From contig CALJDU010000099.1 of the NCBI GenBank assembly GCA_938024995.1, positions 1-46,810 on the forward strand: a DNA stretch of 46,810 nt. Direction: 5' to 3'. The notes under the pieces are model-generated. The model searched no databases. It was not told the DNA's origin and saw only the letters and a program-made list of their open reading frames with translations. Positions 8,429 through 17,570 of this stretch are shown piece by piece. Both the position numbers and the translations under genes were made by a program. Source of the DNA: an uncultured bacterium (GTDB taxonomy: Bacteria > Myxococcota_A > Polyangia > Polyangiales > Houyiibacteriaceae). Numbering within the stretch: position 1 is the stretch's first letter; each line of letters begins with the position of its first letter.

Positions 8429-9918
8429 CAGCTGACAAACTGCTCGGCCGCGCTCATCGCGAGGTCGAGGTATGGACCTGGCGTGATGCCCATCTTCATG
8501 ACGAAGTAGCCCGCGATGATCATCACGAACGCGACGTAACCACTGCGCATCGGAATCGCGATGGGCGCGCCGGGCTGCGGCTCTTTCATGAAGAGGAAGA
8601 CGATCACGCGGAGGTAGTAGTACGCGCCGACCGCGGAGCTGAGCACACCGATGATGGCGAGCCAGATCATCCCGCCGCCAGCCTGCACCGCGGCGTTGAA
8701 GACGTAGTACTTCGCGAAGAAGCCCGCGGTGGGTGGGAAGCCCATGAGCGTCAAAACGCCGATGACGAACGGAAGCGCGACGAGCGGGTGGCGGCGGCCT
8801 GCGCCGGCGAGATCCTCATAGCTGACCGCTTCGCGACCGTTGCTGCCGAACCAGATGAGCGCGCCGAACGTGAGGACGTTACCGACGGTGTAGGCCATCA
8901 AGTAGAAGAGCACTGAGCTGACCGCGATCTCTTCAACGCGGAACGCCGCGACCACGCCGACCATGGCGTAACCCGCGTGCGCGACCGACGAGTAGGCGAG
9001 CATGCGCTTGACGCTCGACTGGCCAATGGCCGCGAGGTTCCCGTAGACCATCGTGATCGCCGCGAGACCCGCGATGACCGGCGGCCAGCCGGAAGCGGCG
9101 CTCGCGCTGAGGTCATCGCCAAAGACGGTGAGGAGCACACGAACCATGACGGCGAACGCAGCCGACTTGACCGCGACCGACATGAAGGTCGTCGCGGGCG
9201 TGACCGCGCCTTCGTAGGCGTCTGGCGTCCACATGTGGAACGGAACCGCGCTGACCTTGAAGGCCAGGCCGACGATCATCATGAACATCGCCATGAGCAC
9301 GAGCTTGATGCTCGCGTTACCGCCCTCGATCGCTTCGCCGATGCCGGCGAGATCGGTGTGACCGGTCGCGCCGTAGAGGAGCGCCGAACCGAAGAGAAGA
9401 ATGGCCGCCGCAAACGAGCCGAGGAGGAAGTACTTCACGGCTCCCTCGACCGCGCGAGCGCTGGTGCGCCGGAACGCGACCATGGCGTACGCGCCGAGGG
9501 ACATCGTCTCGAGACCAATGAAGATGGTCAGGAGATCGATCGCGTGGCCGAGGACCATCGCGCCGAGCGCGGCGTAGATGATCAAGATGTAGAACTCGCC
9601 GCGCTCGAGATCGTGCTCGCGCAGGTAGCCGCCCGCCAGGAGCGCGCTGAGCGCGGCGCCGCCGCAAACGACGACGTCGAAGAAGAGCGCGAAGCGATCG
9701 AACGCGAGGTAGCGCGTGAGGTACTCGGGAGCACCGGCCAGCGCGACGTTGTCGTAGTTCACGATGCCTGCCGCGGCGACGCCACCGGCGACCGCGAGCA
9801 AGATGGCCGTCAGGATCGGCAGCTCCGCCTTCTCGTCGACGAACGCGTCGACGAGCATGACGAGCAGGCCACCGAGGCCAAGCATCAAGAGAGGCGAAAC
9901 GAGCATCCAGACGCTCAT
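8428..9918 (-). CDS. nuoN: NADH-quinone oxidoreductase subunit N
   Basis: A 496-residue polytopic membrane protein of about 14 predicted helices, the usual NuoN length. It holds the antiporter-like proton channel signature around HMWTPDAYEGAVTPATTFMS and the conserved KRMLAYSSVAHAGY segment with the channel lysine. NuoN is one of three antiporter-like proton-pumping subunits of respiratory complex I in the inner membrane. Its start overlaps the nuoM stop (ATGA) and its stop overlaps the start of a lipoprotein gene (TGATG). Confidence 0.96.
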   Translation of the reverse strand: MSVWMLVSPLLMLGLGGLLVMLVDAFVDEKAELPILTAILLAVAGGVAAAGIVNYDNVALAGAPEYLTRYLAFDRFALFFDVVVCGGAALSALLAGGYLREHDLERGEFYILIIYAALGAMVLGHAIDLLTIFIGLETMSLGAYAMVAFRRTSARAVEGAVKYFLLGSFAAAILLFGSALLYGATGHTDLAGIGEAIEGGNASIKLVLMAMFMMIVGLAFKVSAVPFHMWTPDAYEGAVTPATTFMSVAVKSAAFAVMVRVLLTVFGDDLSASAASGWPPVIAGLAAITMVYGNLAAIGQSSVKRMLAYSSVAHAGYAMVGVVAAFRVEEIAVSSVLFYLMAYTVGNVLTFGALIWFGSNGREAVSYEDLAGAGRRHPLVALPFVIGVLTLMGFPPTAGFFAKYYVFNAAVQAGGGMIWLAIIGVLSSAVGAYYYLRVIVFLFMKEPQPGAPIAIPMRSGYVAFVMIIAGYFVMKMGITPGPYLDLAMSAAEQFVS

Positions 9919-11561
9919 CGGTTCACTCCATCACGCGCTAGGTCTGCTTGGGCGCGCGCGCCTTCCGGCAGATCACCGCCAAGGCTCTCGAACCCGCGGC
10001 CGTCCGCGGTCAAGAGCCGCAGCTCGGTCGTGTTGTTCTTGGTTTGGTCCCAGCGCTGGTTGAAGTCGCTGATGAACGCGTTCACCGAGGGCTCCATCTT
10101 GTCGAGGAAGGTCGCCGGGTAAAGGCCGACCCAGAAGATGAGGACCATGAGCGGAGCGAGCGCGATGAACTCGCGTCGCGTCAGATCGGTGAGCTTCTCG
10201 TTCACGTGGTGTTTGATCGGACCCCAGAAGATCTTGAGGACCGCGTGAAGCATGTAGACCGCCGCGAAGATGACGCCGGTCGCGGCGAACATCGTCATGA
10301 CACGCGCCCAGTGACCCAGCCCGACGTAGCCCTCGTTGGAGAGGAACGCGCCACACAGAATCATGAACTCACCGACGAAGCCGTTGGTGCCTGGGAGACC
10401 GATGGAGCTCATCGTCACGATGATGAAGAGGATCGTGTACCAAGGCATGACGCGCGCGATGCCGCCGAAGGCCTCGAGGTCACGGGTGTGGCGACGCTCA
10501 TAGATGACGCCGACCAAGATGAAGAGCGCACCCGTTGAGACGCCGTGGTTGAGCATCTGGAGGATGGCGCCGGAGACACCTTGTGAAGTCATCGCGAAGA
10601 TGCCGAGCGCGATGAAGCCCATGTGGCTCACCGAACTGTAGGCGACCAGCTTTTTGACGTCGCGCTGCACCCAGGCGCAGTACGCACCGTAGATGATGCC
10701 GACGACCCCGATGGCTGCGATGGTCGGACCTGCGTACTGCGTCGCGAGCGGGAAGAGCGGCATCGCGAAGCGGATGAAGCCGTAGGCCCCGAGCTTCAAC
10801 AGAACCGCCGCCAGGATCACCGAGCCACCCGTCGGCGCCTGAACGTGCGCGTCCGGAAGCCAGGTGTGGAACGGGAACATCGGGACCTTGATGGCGAACG
10901 CCAGCGCAAAGGCGCCGAAGAGCCAGAGCTGCGCGTTGAACGGGAGCACCACCCGGGTCAGCTCGATGAGATCGAACGTGTAGTTGCCCGTGAGCTCCTT
11001 GTACTGCCCGACCAGGTAGAGGATCGCGACCAGCATCAAGAGGCTGCCGACCATTGTGTAGAGGAAGAACTTCACCGCGGCGTAGACCCGCTCGCGGCCG
11101 CCCCACACGCCGACGATGAGGTACATCGGCACGAGCATGAGCTCCCAGAACACATAGAAGAGGAAGAGGTCGAGCGCGAGGAAGGCGCCGAGCATCCCGA
11201 CCTCAAGCATGAGGAAGGCGATCGCGTACTCTTTGATCTTCGTGTCGATGGTCGTCCACGAAACGAAGAGCGAGATCGGCGTGAGCAACGTGGTGAGAAG
11301 CACGAGCCAGACCGAGATACCGTCGACACCGAGCTTGTAGGAGATGCCGAGGCTCTCAACCCAAGGCGTGTGTTCGACGAACTGATACGCCGCGCCCGTG
11401 TAGTCACCTTTCAGCACCGAGAGGCTGAGGATGAACTCGAAGAGCATGATGCCGACGCTCACGTTGCGGATCGCGGTGACCCACTGGCGCGGCATGAAGG
11501 CGATCACCAGGGCGCCGACGAACGGCACCAAGAGCAAAAGGCTAAGGAGATGCTCACTCAT
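9915..11561 (-). CDS. nuoM: NADH-quinone oxidoreductase subunit M
   Basis: A 548-residue polytopic protein beginning MSEHLLSLLLLVPFVGAL. The ATG at 11561 has a strong AGGAGGT Shine-Dalgarno sequence and overlaps the nuoL stop (ATGA). The reading frame is open another 92 codons into nuoL, but that stretch is charged and non-membrane, so it was discarded. Conserved features include FWELMLVPMYLIVGVWGG, MFPFHTWLPDAHVQAPTGG and KKLVAYSSVSHMGF. NuoM is an antiporter-like proton-pumping subunit. The C-terminus carries a hydrophilic tail of about 45 residues (NNTTELRLLTADGRGFESLG and beyond) longer than in typical NuoM. Confidence 0.95.
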   Translation of the reverse strand: MSEHLLSLLLLVPFVGALVIAFMPRQWVTAIRNVSVGIMLFEFILSLSVLKGDYTGAAYQFVEHTPWVESLGISYKLGVDGISVWLVLLTTLLTPISLFVSWTTIDTKIKEYAIAFLMLEVGMLGAFLALDLFLFYVFWELMLVPMYLIVGVWGGRERVYAAVKFFLYTMVGSLLMLVAILYLVGQYKELTGNYTFDLIELTRVVLPFNAQLWLFGAFALAFAIKVPMFPFHTWLPDAHVQAPTGGSVILAAVLLKLGAYGFIRFAMPLFPLATQYAGPTIAAIGVVGIIYGAYCAWVQRDVKKLVAYSSVSHMGFIALGIFAMTSQGVSGAILQMLNHGVSTGALFILVGVIYERRHTRDLEAFGGIARVMPWYTILFIIVTMSSIGLPGTNGFVGEFMILCGAFLSNEGYVGLGHWARVMTMFAATGVIFAAVYMLHAVLKIFWGPIKHHVNEKLTDLTRREFIALAPLMVLIFWVGLYPATFLDKMEPSVNAFISDFNQRWDQTKNNTTELRLLTADGRGFESLGGDLPEGARAQADLARDGVNR

Positions 11562-14365
11562 CGGGCCACCTCCTGGGGAGCGCCGGTTAGCTGAAGACGC
11601 GCGGTCGCCCGCGATCCGCCGTCCAACACGAACTCTTCGCTGTACTTGCGGGTGTGACCGAAGGCGTTCCGGACCTCGACGGTCGCTCGGACCACCGGGT
11701 GGAACTGCACCGGGACACGACCGATGCGGGCGACATCGCCGGGCGCGAAGGTCATGTAGCCGTCGTCCCCGAGCTGGCCACCGCGAACAAGCGCGCCGTT
11801 CGGACGAATCGCGAGCTTGCTCTCTTGGGTGACCCAAACGACGGGCGGCACGTTGAGCGCGGACTCGTCTTCACCCTCGGCGAGCTCGCGTTGCCACGAC
11901 ACGCCCAACAGGTCGGTGTCGATCTGCTGCTCCGAGCGGAAGAGCGGGATCTGTTCGGGGTCGCCGCGAAGCGTCCCGATGTTCATCACGAAGCCCACGT
12001 GGTCGTCGGCGTCATACGCGAAGCTCTGGGTGTTGGCCGAACCGAACTCACCTTCGGGCTGACCATCAGAGTCCATGTCAAACTGGTACTCGTAGCCCAG
12101 GCCGGTGCCCGCTTCGACGGTGACGCGCGCGCCTTCTTGAGAGCGAACCTCAAGCGACGGGTGCGGGTAGAGGAACCACCACGAGAGAGCGGCGGCGCCG
12201 AGAATAAAGACGAAGCCGTAGAAGTGAACGACGCCGGTCTGAAGCCGCGTGAACACCCAGCCCACACCTCGAGCGCCCCACGCCGTGAAGCGTGTAAGCA
12301 AGGTGTCGACGAAGCTCTGGTCGATGTTGGCGGAGAGCTGGGCGAGGCCGCGGATCGGCTTGAGGATGGCGAAGTCGTACGCTTCATCCACGCGCCACTT
12401 GTCAAAGAGGAAGGTGTGGACCGGCGCGCCGAGCTTGGCGGTGATGTGGTCCATGTTCTTCGCCGCGAGGTCCTCGTCGATGGTCGCGTTCGCGTACGCC
12501 TGGTAGGCGGCGCCGACACCGATGGCCCACGCGAGGAGACCGAAGGTCATCGCGACGTAGATCGGGCTCATGTGTTCTTCGCTTGCGTGAAGCGCGGGGA
12601 AGGAGTCTCCGATGGACGCGATCGAAGCGCTCATCCACTCGCCCCAGAGGTTCGGCAAGTGAATGCCGCCTGGAAGCAAGTGCGGGAGACCAAGGAAACC
12701 GACGATGACCGCACCCACACCCAAGACCTGGAGCGGGAAGGTCATCAAGACCGGAGACTCGTGCGGCTTCGCGGCGTACGCGTGCTCAGCCGGCTCGTAG
12801 CCTCCGTTGTCGTGATGGTCGTCGTGGTGGCCGTCGTTGTGCGTGTGGCCGTGTTCCTGGTCGTGGTGATCACCACCATGAGCGCTCCGGTACTCCTCGC
12901 CCCAGAACGCCAGGAAGTACATCCGGAACATGTAGAACGCGGTCATGGTTGCCGCGACGAAGAGCGTGATGAGCACGAACCAACCGGTCCATGGCTGAAG
13001 CAACAGACCCTCAGTGGTCTGCCCTTCCGTGAGGTGCGGAAGCGCGACGCTGGCGGCGCCGAGAAGGATCTCGTCCTTCGAGAAGAAGCCGCTGAAGAAC
13101 GGCGTCCCCGCGATCGCCAAGCAGCTCACCAGGAACGTCCAGTGCGTCGTCTTGAGCTTGTGACGAAGGCCGCCGAGCTTGAAGATGTTGGCGTCGGTGT
13201 GGCTGCCAATGGCGTGCATCACCGAGCCGGCGCCGAGGAAGAGGCAGGCCTTGAAGAAGGCGTGCGTGAAGACGTGGAAGAAGCCCGCGGTGAACGCGCC
13301 GACACCAACCGCTGCGAACATGAAGCCCAGCTGACTCACCGTGGAGTACGCCAGGATCTTCTTCATCTCCTTCTGCACGACCGCGATGGTCGCGGCGACG
13401 AGCGCGGTGACCGAGCCGATGATCGCGATGGTCGCCATGACCGTCGTCGACTGAAGGAAGACCGGGGAGAGTCGGCAGCAAAGGTAGATGCCGGACGTGA
13501 CCATGGTGGCCGCGTGAATGAGCGCGGAGACAGGCGTGGGGCCGGCCATCGCGTCGGGGAGCCAAACGTAGAGCGGGATCTGCGCGCTCTTACCCGTGCA
13601 GCCCAAGAACAGAAAGCCGCACGCGATGGTCGCGAACGAGAAGAACGGGGTCTCACCGCCGAAGGTGAAGCCCATGTTCTTGAGGCCAGGCGCGGCCGCG
13701 TTGATCTCCGCGAACTCGAAGGAGCCGGTCGCGGCAAGGAGCGTGAACATTCCGATGATGACGCCGAGGTCGCCAACGCGGTTCGCGATGAAGGCCTTCT
13801 TTCCGGCCTTCGCGTACTTCGTGTACTGGTACTTGTACCCGATGAGGAGGTAGGAGCAGAGCCCCACGCCTTCCCACCCGACGAACATCACGACGAGGTT
13901 CGACGCGAGCACCAAGATCAGCATCGAAGCGGTGAAGAGGTTCAAGTACGTGAAGAAGCGCGCGTAGCCCGCGTCGTCCTCTTCCTCCATGTACGAGAGC
14001 GCGTACAGGTGGATGAGACCGCCGATGCCGGTGACGACAAGCGTCATCAAGCCGGAGAGCGAGTCCATCGAGAAGCGCACGTCGACACTGGTCTGGCCAA
14101 ACCCAGGAACCGTGACGTGGAACCACTCCCACAGCTGACGGCTGATCACCGCCTCGCCGCCGAGGTCCCCGTCTTTCATGACGTAGAGCTTCGCGAAGCA
14201 GAAGAGCGCGGTCACGAACGACGCGAAGACCGAGCCGACCGCGACAAAGCGGACAGCGGATCGGTTCGCACCGAGGCGACTGGCCAAGCCGAGCGCGATG
14301 GCGCCGACCAGAGGGAAGAGCACGATCAGCAGTAGGGCGCGATCGGCGGGAAACGAATCAAGCAT
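11558..14365 (-). CDS. nuoL: NADH-quinone oxidoreductase subunit L with extra C-terminal domain
   Basis: A 935-residue protein, against about 610-700 for usual NuoL. Residues 1 to ~480 contain the antiporter core (WEGVGLCSYLLIGYKY, GPTPVSALIHAATM, KKILAYSTVSQLGFMF). Residues ~490-525 are a His/Asp-rich insertion. Helices resume to ~730, covering the lateral-helix region of NuoL. From ~733 to 935 there is an additional hydrophilic, beta-rich domain including a DMDSDG calcium-loop-like segment. NuoL pumps protons at the distal end of complex I. It overlaps nuoM at its stop, and a 96-bp gap separates it from nuoK. Confidence 0.95.
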   Translation of the reverse strand: MLDSFPADRALLLIVLFPLVGAIALGLASRLGANRSAVRFVAVGSVFASFVTALFCFAKLYVMKDGDLGGEAVISRQLWEWFHVTVPGFGQTSVDVRFSMDSLSGLMTLVVTGIGGLIHLYALSYMEEEDDAGYARFFTYLNLFTASMLILVLASNLVVMFVGWEGVGLCSYLLIGYKYQYTKYAKAGKKAFIANRVGDLGVIIGMFTLLAATGSFEFAEINAAAPGLKNMGFTFGGETPFFSFATIACGFLFLGCTGKSAQIPLYVWLPDAMAGPTPVSALIHAATMVTSGIYLCCRLSPVFLQSTTVMATIAIIGSVTALVAATIAVVQKEMKKILAYSTVSQLGFMFAAVGVGAFTAGFFHVFTHAFFKACLFLGAGSVMHAIGSHTDANIFKLGGLRHKLKTTHWTFLVSCLAIAGTPFFSGFFSKDEILLGAASVALPHLTEGQTTEGLLLQPWTGWFVLITLFVAATMTAFYMFRMYFLAFWGEEYRSAHGGDHHDQEHGHTHNDGHHDDHHDNGGYEPAEHAYAAKPHESPVLMTFPLQVLGVGAVIVGFLGLPHLLPGGIHLPNLWGEWMSASIASIGDSFPALHASEEHMSPIYVAMTFGLLAWAIGVGAAYQAYANATIDEDLAAKNMDHITAKLGAPVHTFLFDKWRVDEAYDFAILKPIRGLAQLSANIDQSFVDTLLTRFTAWGARGVGWVFTRLQTGVVHFYGFVFILGAAALSWWFLYPHPSLEVRSQEGARVTVEAGTGLGYEYQFDMDSDGQPEGEFGSANTQSFAYDADDHVGFVMNIGTLRGDPEQIPLFRSEQQIDTDLLGVSWQRELAEGEDESALNVPPVVWVTQESKLAIRPNGALVRGGQLGDDGYMTFAPGDVARIGRVPVQFHPVVRATVEVRNAFGHTRKYSEEFVLDGGSRATARLQLTGAPQEVAR

Positions 14366-14461
14366 GGTGGTTCAACGTCCTGCTTAGGTGCTCGTATTCG
14401 AAGGACACGGTGGAGGTCACGGTGGTCTTTGGGTTCAGTTCTGCGGTCACGGTTCGACGCG

Positions 14462-14770
14462 CTAGTGCTTGAGCGCGCTGGGGAGATCGGTCTCGACCGA
14501 CTTCTGCAGGCGGAACAGGCTGATCACGATGGCGAGGCCCACAGCCGCTTCCGCCGCCGCGATCGCGATCACGAAGAACGCGAAGACCTGGCCGTCATGG
14601 TTGCTGGGTTGGTAGCGGTTGAAGGCGACCAGCATGACGTTGACCGAGTTCAACATGACCTCGATCGACATGAGCTGGATGAGGAAGTTGCGCCGGGTCA
14701 AAAAGCCCATCGCTCCGATCCCGAAAAGGATCGACGCGAGCGCGAGGTACTCACCGATTCCTACGTCCAT
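14462..14770 (-). CDS. nuoK: NADH-quinone oxidoreductase subunit K
   Basis: A 102-residue protein with three transmembrane helices, the standard NuoK length. The conserved membrane glutamates lie in LMSIEVMLNSVNVM and AAAEAAVGLAIVIS. NuoK forms part of the proton path between the quinone module and the antiporter-like subunits. It begins three bases after the nuoJ stop. The 96 bases between nuoK and nuoL contain no gene; I see only a GGTCACGGT-like direct repeat there. Confidence 0.97.
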   Translation of the reverse strand: MDVGIGEYLALASILFGIGAMGFLTRRNFLIQLMSIEVMLNSVNVMLVAFNRYQPSNHDGQVFAFFVIAIAAAEAAVGLAIVISLFRLQKSVETDLPSALKH

Positions 14771-14773
14771 TGG

Positions 14774-15394
14774 TCAGCTCCCGACCTTTGCGGTGGCTTG
14801 GGCAAGCTCCGCGTCGCGCGCCGCGGCGAGCTCAATACGCTCGGCCTGGCGCTCGACGACAACCGCCTGCTCTTGAGGCGTACGCGAACGCGCGATGGCG
14901 ATCGCGCCGATGATGGCGACGAGGAGCGCCGCGGAGACGAGCTCGAAGGGGACGAGCGCTTGCTGGTAAATCGCGACGCCCATTCCCTCAACGGTGCCGA
15001 AGATGTTCTCTCCGGCTTCGTTACGAAGCATCGGCAGCCGAGGCGCGGTGTGACCCACGAGCGCAAACGATACGGTCGCCATGACCGAGCCGCCGACCAC
15101 CAAGCTCAAGAGCCGGGTGATCTTTCCGCGCGGGTTGCTCGGCACCTCGGCCGCGGGACCGATGAGCATGATCACGAAGACGAAGAGGACGACGATCGCG
15201 CCGGCGTAGACCAGCAGCTGAAGCGCCGCCAGAAGCTCCGCGTGCAGCGTGAGGTAGAGCGCGGCGAGCGCGATGATGTGGAGGAGCAGCGCGACGGCTG
15301 CGCGGAGCGGCTTTCGGGACGCCACGGTGCCGATCGCGCCGACGATGGCGAGCCCTCCGCTCACGAGGAAGAGGACAAAGTTGGAAGTGCTCAT
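14774..15394 (-). CDS. nuoJ: NADH-quinone oxidoreductase subunit J
   Basis: A 206-residue protein with five predicted helices. The conserved helix with LQLLVYAGAIVVLFVFVIML, which holds the pi-bulge region of the proton path, is present at about 60-80. The last ~35 residues are a charged, Ala/Glu-rich cytoplasmic tail. It overlaps the stop of nuoF (ATGA at 15391-15394), so nuoF and nuoJ are adjacent and coupled, with no nuoG, nuoH or nuoI between them. Confidence 0.95.
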   Translation of the reverse strand: MSTSNFVLFLVSGGLAIVGAIGTVASRKPLRAAVALLLHIIALAALYLTLHAELLAALQLLVYAGAIVVLFVFVIMLIGPAAEVPSNPRGKITRLLSLVVGGSVMATVSFALVGHTAPRLPMLRNEAGENIFGTVEGMGVAIYQQALVPFELVSAALLVAIIGAIAIARSRTPQEQAVVVERQAERIELAAARDAELAQATAKVGS

Positions 15395-16794
15395 GAAGGG
15401 CTCCCGACCAAGCTCCGGGTGGTGTCGTCATGGCGCGTGGACTCCGGTACCCCCCCGCGCGCGGCTTCGATGAACTCGTCGCGGAACTTCTGGACCAAGC
15501 CCAGAAGCGGCATCGCCGTTCCTTCCGCGAACGCGCAGATGGTGTTGCCCATCATGTTGTTCGCGATGTCGACCAAGAGCTCGACGTCTTGCTCGCTCTT
15601 GATCTTGCCACGGGGGTCGGTCGGGCTCGGCTCCGTGCAGAGCGTGTCGAGCACGTCGACCAACCAACCCGAACCTTCGCGACATGGGGTGCACTGTCCG
15701 CACGACTCATGCTTGTAGAAGCGCATCAAGTTGCGGGTGACCTCGACCATGTTCACCGAGTCGTCCATGACGATCGCGCAGCAGGTCCCGAGCATCGTTC
15801 CGAGCGCGCGGTAGGTGTCGACCCCCATCGGCACATCGATCTCGCTCTTTCCGTGCCACTCGTGGAGCGGGTGGTCTTCCTTAGGTGCGTCGACCAGACG
15901 ATCGGGACGCAACACCGGCGTGGACGAGCCACCCGGAATCACCGCCTTGAGCGGACGGTCGTTGAGCATTCCGCCGCCGTAGACATCGATGAGCTCACGC
16001 ATCGTGATCCCGACCGGCGCCTCGTAAACGCCCGGGGTCTTCACGTGGCCGCTGATGCCGTAGAGGCGAAGACCGCCGTCACGCGGAAGACGACCGAGGC
16101 CTGACCACTTCTCACCACCGAGCTCGATGATGTCCGGAACAGACGCGATGGTCTCGACGTTGTTGACGATGGTGGGCATCCCGAAGGCGCCCTTGTTCGC
16201 CGGGAACGGAGGCTTGAGGCGCGGCTCGCCGCGCTTGCCCTCAAGGCTGTTGAGCAGACCCGTCTCTTCGCCGCAGATGTACGCGCCGGCGCCCGAGTGC
16301 GTGAAGATCTCGATGGGGTACGCCATACCGAAGGGTCGGTCGCCGACGTAGCCCGCCTTACGCGCCTCCGCGAGGGCCGCGTCCAAACGGTCAATCGAGA
16401 ACTGAAGCTCACCGCGAACGTAGATCCAGCACTTGTGCGCCCCGATGGCCCAGCACGTGATGAGGATGCCCTCGATCAAACGATGCGGATCGAGATCCAT
16501 GATCGTGCGGTCTTTGAAGGTGCCCGGCTCGGACTCATCGGCGTTGATGACGAGGTAGACCTCCTCGTCATCCTTCGGCGCAAGAAAGCCCCACTTCATC
16601 CCGGTCGGGAAGCCGGCGCCTCCACGTCCTCGGATGTTGGACTTCTTGACCTCTTCGCGGATCTTGTCGGGTTGCATGGCGACAAGCGCGCGGCGCGCCG
16701 TCTTGTAGGCCCCGTGCTTCTCCGCGACCTCCAGGGTCCAGCTGTCTGCCAAACCGTAGCGAGTCGTCAGGAGCTTCTCGATGTTCTCGGTCAT
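15391..16794 (-). CDS. nuoF: NADH-quinone oxidoreductase subunit F (NADH-binding, FMN)
   Basis: A 467-residue NuoF of usual length. It shows the FMN/NADH-binding segments RGRGGAGFPTGMKWGF, NADESEPGTFKDR and GAGAYICGEETGLLNSLEG, and the tetranuclear Fe-S cluster cysteines in ESCGQCTPCREG plus a downstream Cys in NTICAFAEG. It accepts hydride from NADH at the tip of the peripheral arm of complex I. It overlaps nuoE upstream (ATGA at 16791-16794) and nuoJ downstream. Confidence 0.97.
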   Translation of the reverse strand: MTENIEKLLTTRYGLADSWTLEVAEKHGAYKTARRALVAMQPDKIREEVKKSNIRGRGGAGFPTGMKWGFLAPKDDEEVYLVINADESEPGTFKDRTIMDLDPHRLIEGILITCWAIGAHKCWIYVRGELQFSIDRLDAALAEARKAGYVGDRPFGMAYPIEIFTHSGAGAYICGEETGLLNSLEGKRGEPRLKPPFPANKGAFGMPTIVNNVETIASVPDIIELGGEKWSGLGRLPRDGGLRLYGISGHVKTPGVYEAPVGITMRELIDVYGGGMLNDRPLKAVIPGGSSTPVLRPDRLVDAPKEDHPLHEWHGKSEIDVPMGVDTYRALGTMLGTCCAIVMDDSVNMVEVTRNLMRFYKHESCGQCTPCREGSGWLVDVLDTLCTEPSPTDPRGKIKSEQDVELLVDIANNMMGNTICAFAEGTAMPLLGLVQKFRDEFIEAARGGVPESTRHDDTTRSLVGSPS

Positions 16795-17279
16795 CGGGCT
16801 TCCTTCGCAGCGTGCTCGTCGATGATGCGATCGAGCTGTTCGAGATCGAGGTTCTCAAAGTAGTCGTCGTTGATCTGAACCATCGGCGCTTGGCCGCAGG
16901 CCGCGAGACACTCCGCTTTGAGGAGAGTGAACTTGCCGTCCTGGCTGGTCCCGCCGGCGTGGCACCCGAAGCGATCCTCGAGGTGCTCCTGAATCACCTT
17001 CGCGCCTCGCAAGTCACACGAGAGCGTCCGGCACACCCACACCACGTTCTTCGCGACCGGGTGCTGGTGAAACATTGTGTAGAACGTCACGACGCCCTGA
17101 ACCTGAGCTGTCGAAAGCTCTAGGCGGTTCGCGACCCACCCGATGACGTCTTCGCTGATCCAGCCATTTTGTCTTTGGCAGAGCCAGAGGACTGGAATCA
17201 AAGCGGCGCGACGCTCGGGGTAGCGCGCGATAATCTCGTCGACTTGTCGATCTCGATCAGCGGAAAGGACGAAGGCCAT
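16791..17279 (-). CDS. nuoE: NADH-quinone oxidoreductase subunit E (2Fe-2S)
   Basis: A 162-residue thioredoxin-like 2Fe-2S protein. Ligands are C83 and C88 (CRTLSC) and C124 and C128 (CLAAC), the classical C-x4-C/C-x3-C pattern of NuoE. The N-terminal helical region (YPERRAALIPVLWLCQRQNGW) is typical. It is the first gene of this operon, facing a divergent zinc-ribbon gene across 291 bases. A TTGACA-N17-TAGTTT element lies about 110 bases upstream. Confidence 0.96.
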   Translation of the reverse strand: MAFVLSADRDRQVDEIIARYPERRAALIPVLWLCQRQNGWISEDVIGWVANRLELSTAQVQGVVTFYTMFHQHPVAKNVVWVCRTLSCDLRGAKVIQEHLEDRFGCHAGGTSQDGKFTLLKAECLAACGQAPMVQINDDYFENLDLEQLDRIIDEHAAKEAR

Positions 17280-17389
17280 CTCGACTCTTTTGCGGGAGGG
17301 TTCTGTGGGTAGGGAAAGAGCGCGAAAAGCGACGCCTCATCCGCTGTGAGAGCGGAAAATGCCTAAAAATTGGGGGCTGAGGCGCCGCA

Positions 17390-17418
17390 AAACTAGGCGT
17401 GTCGCCCACTGGTGTCAA
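17390..17418 (-). promoter_or_regulatory. Candidate sigma-70-type promoter for the nuo operon
   Basis: On the minus strand a perfect TTGACA (17418-17413) is followed after exactly 17 bases by TAGTTT (17395-17390, 3 of 6 matches to TATAAT). It lies upstream of nuoE in the 291-bp divergent region. The leader to nuoE contains a CCGCT/AGCGG hairpin (17341-17355) set between CGCCTCA and TGAGGCG arms (17333-17339 and 17378-17384). I see no gene in this intergenic region. Confidence 0.4.
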
Positions 17419-17570
17419 GGACGACGGAGTGGGTGACAACACTCTCTTCAAAGGGCTACCGTACGGCCGAAGTCAGTTAAAAAGGCGGGAGGGGCAGTCG
17501 TTGGTCGCGACCACGATCCCTTCTTGACGACGACGCCGTTTCCAACCTGACGAGTGATGAAGAGGTCTGA

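Noticed and set aside
11562..11837. 92-residue N-terminal extension of NuoM
   Set aside because: It overlaps nuoL, is charged and lacks helices. The internal ATG with AGGAGGT fits all NuoM proteins.
11654..14335. 893-residue plus-strand open frame opposite nuoL
   Set aside because: It is antisense to a clear nuoL, rich in Arg/Glu/Asp with no motif. Such long shadows are expected in GC-rich DNA.
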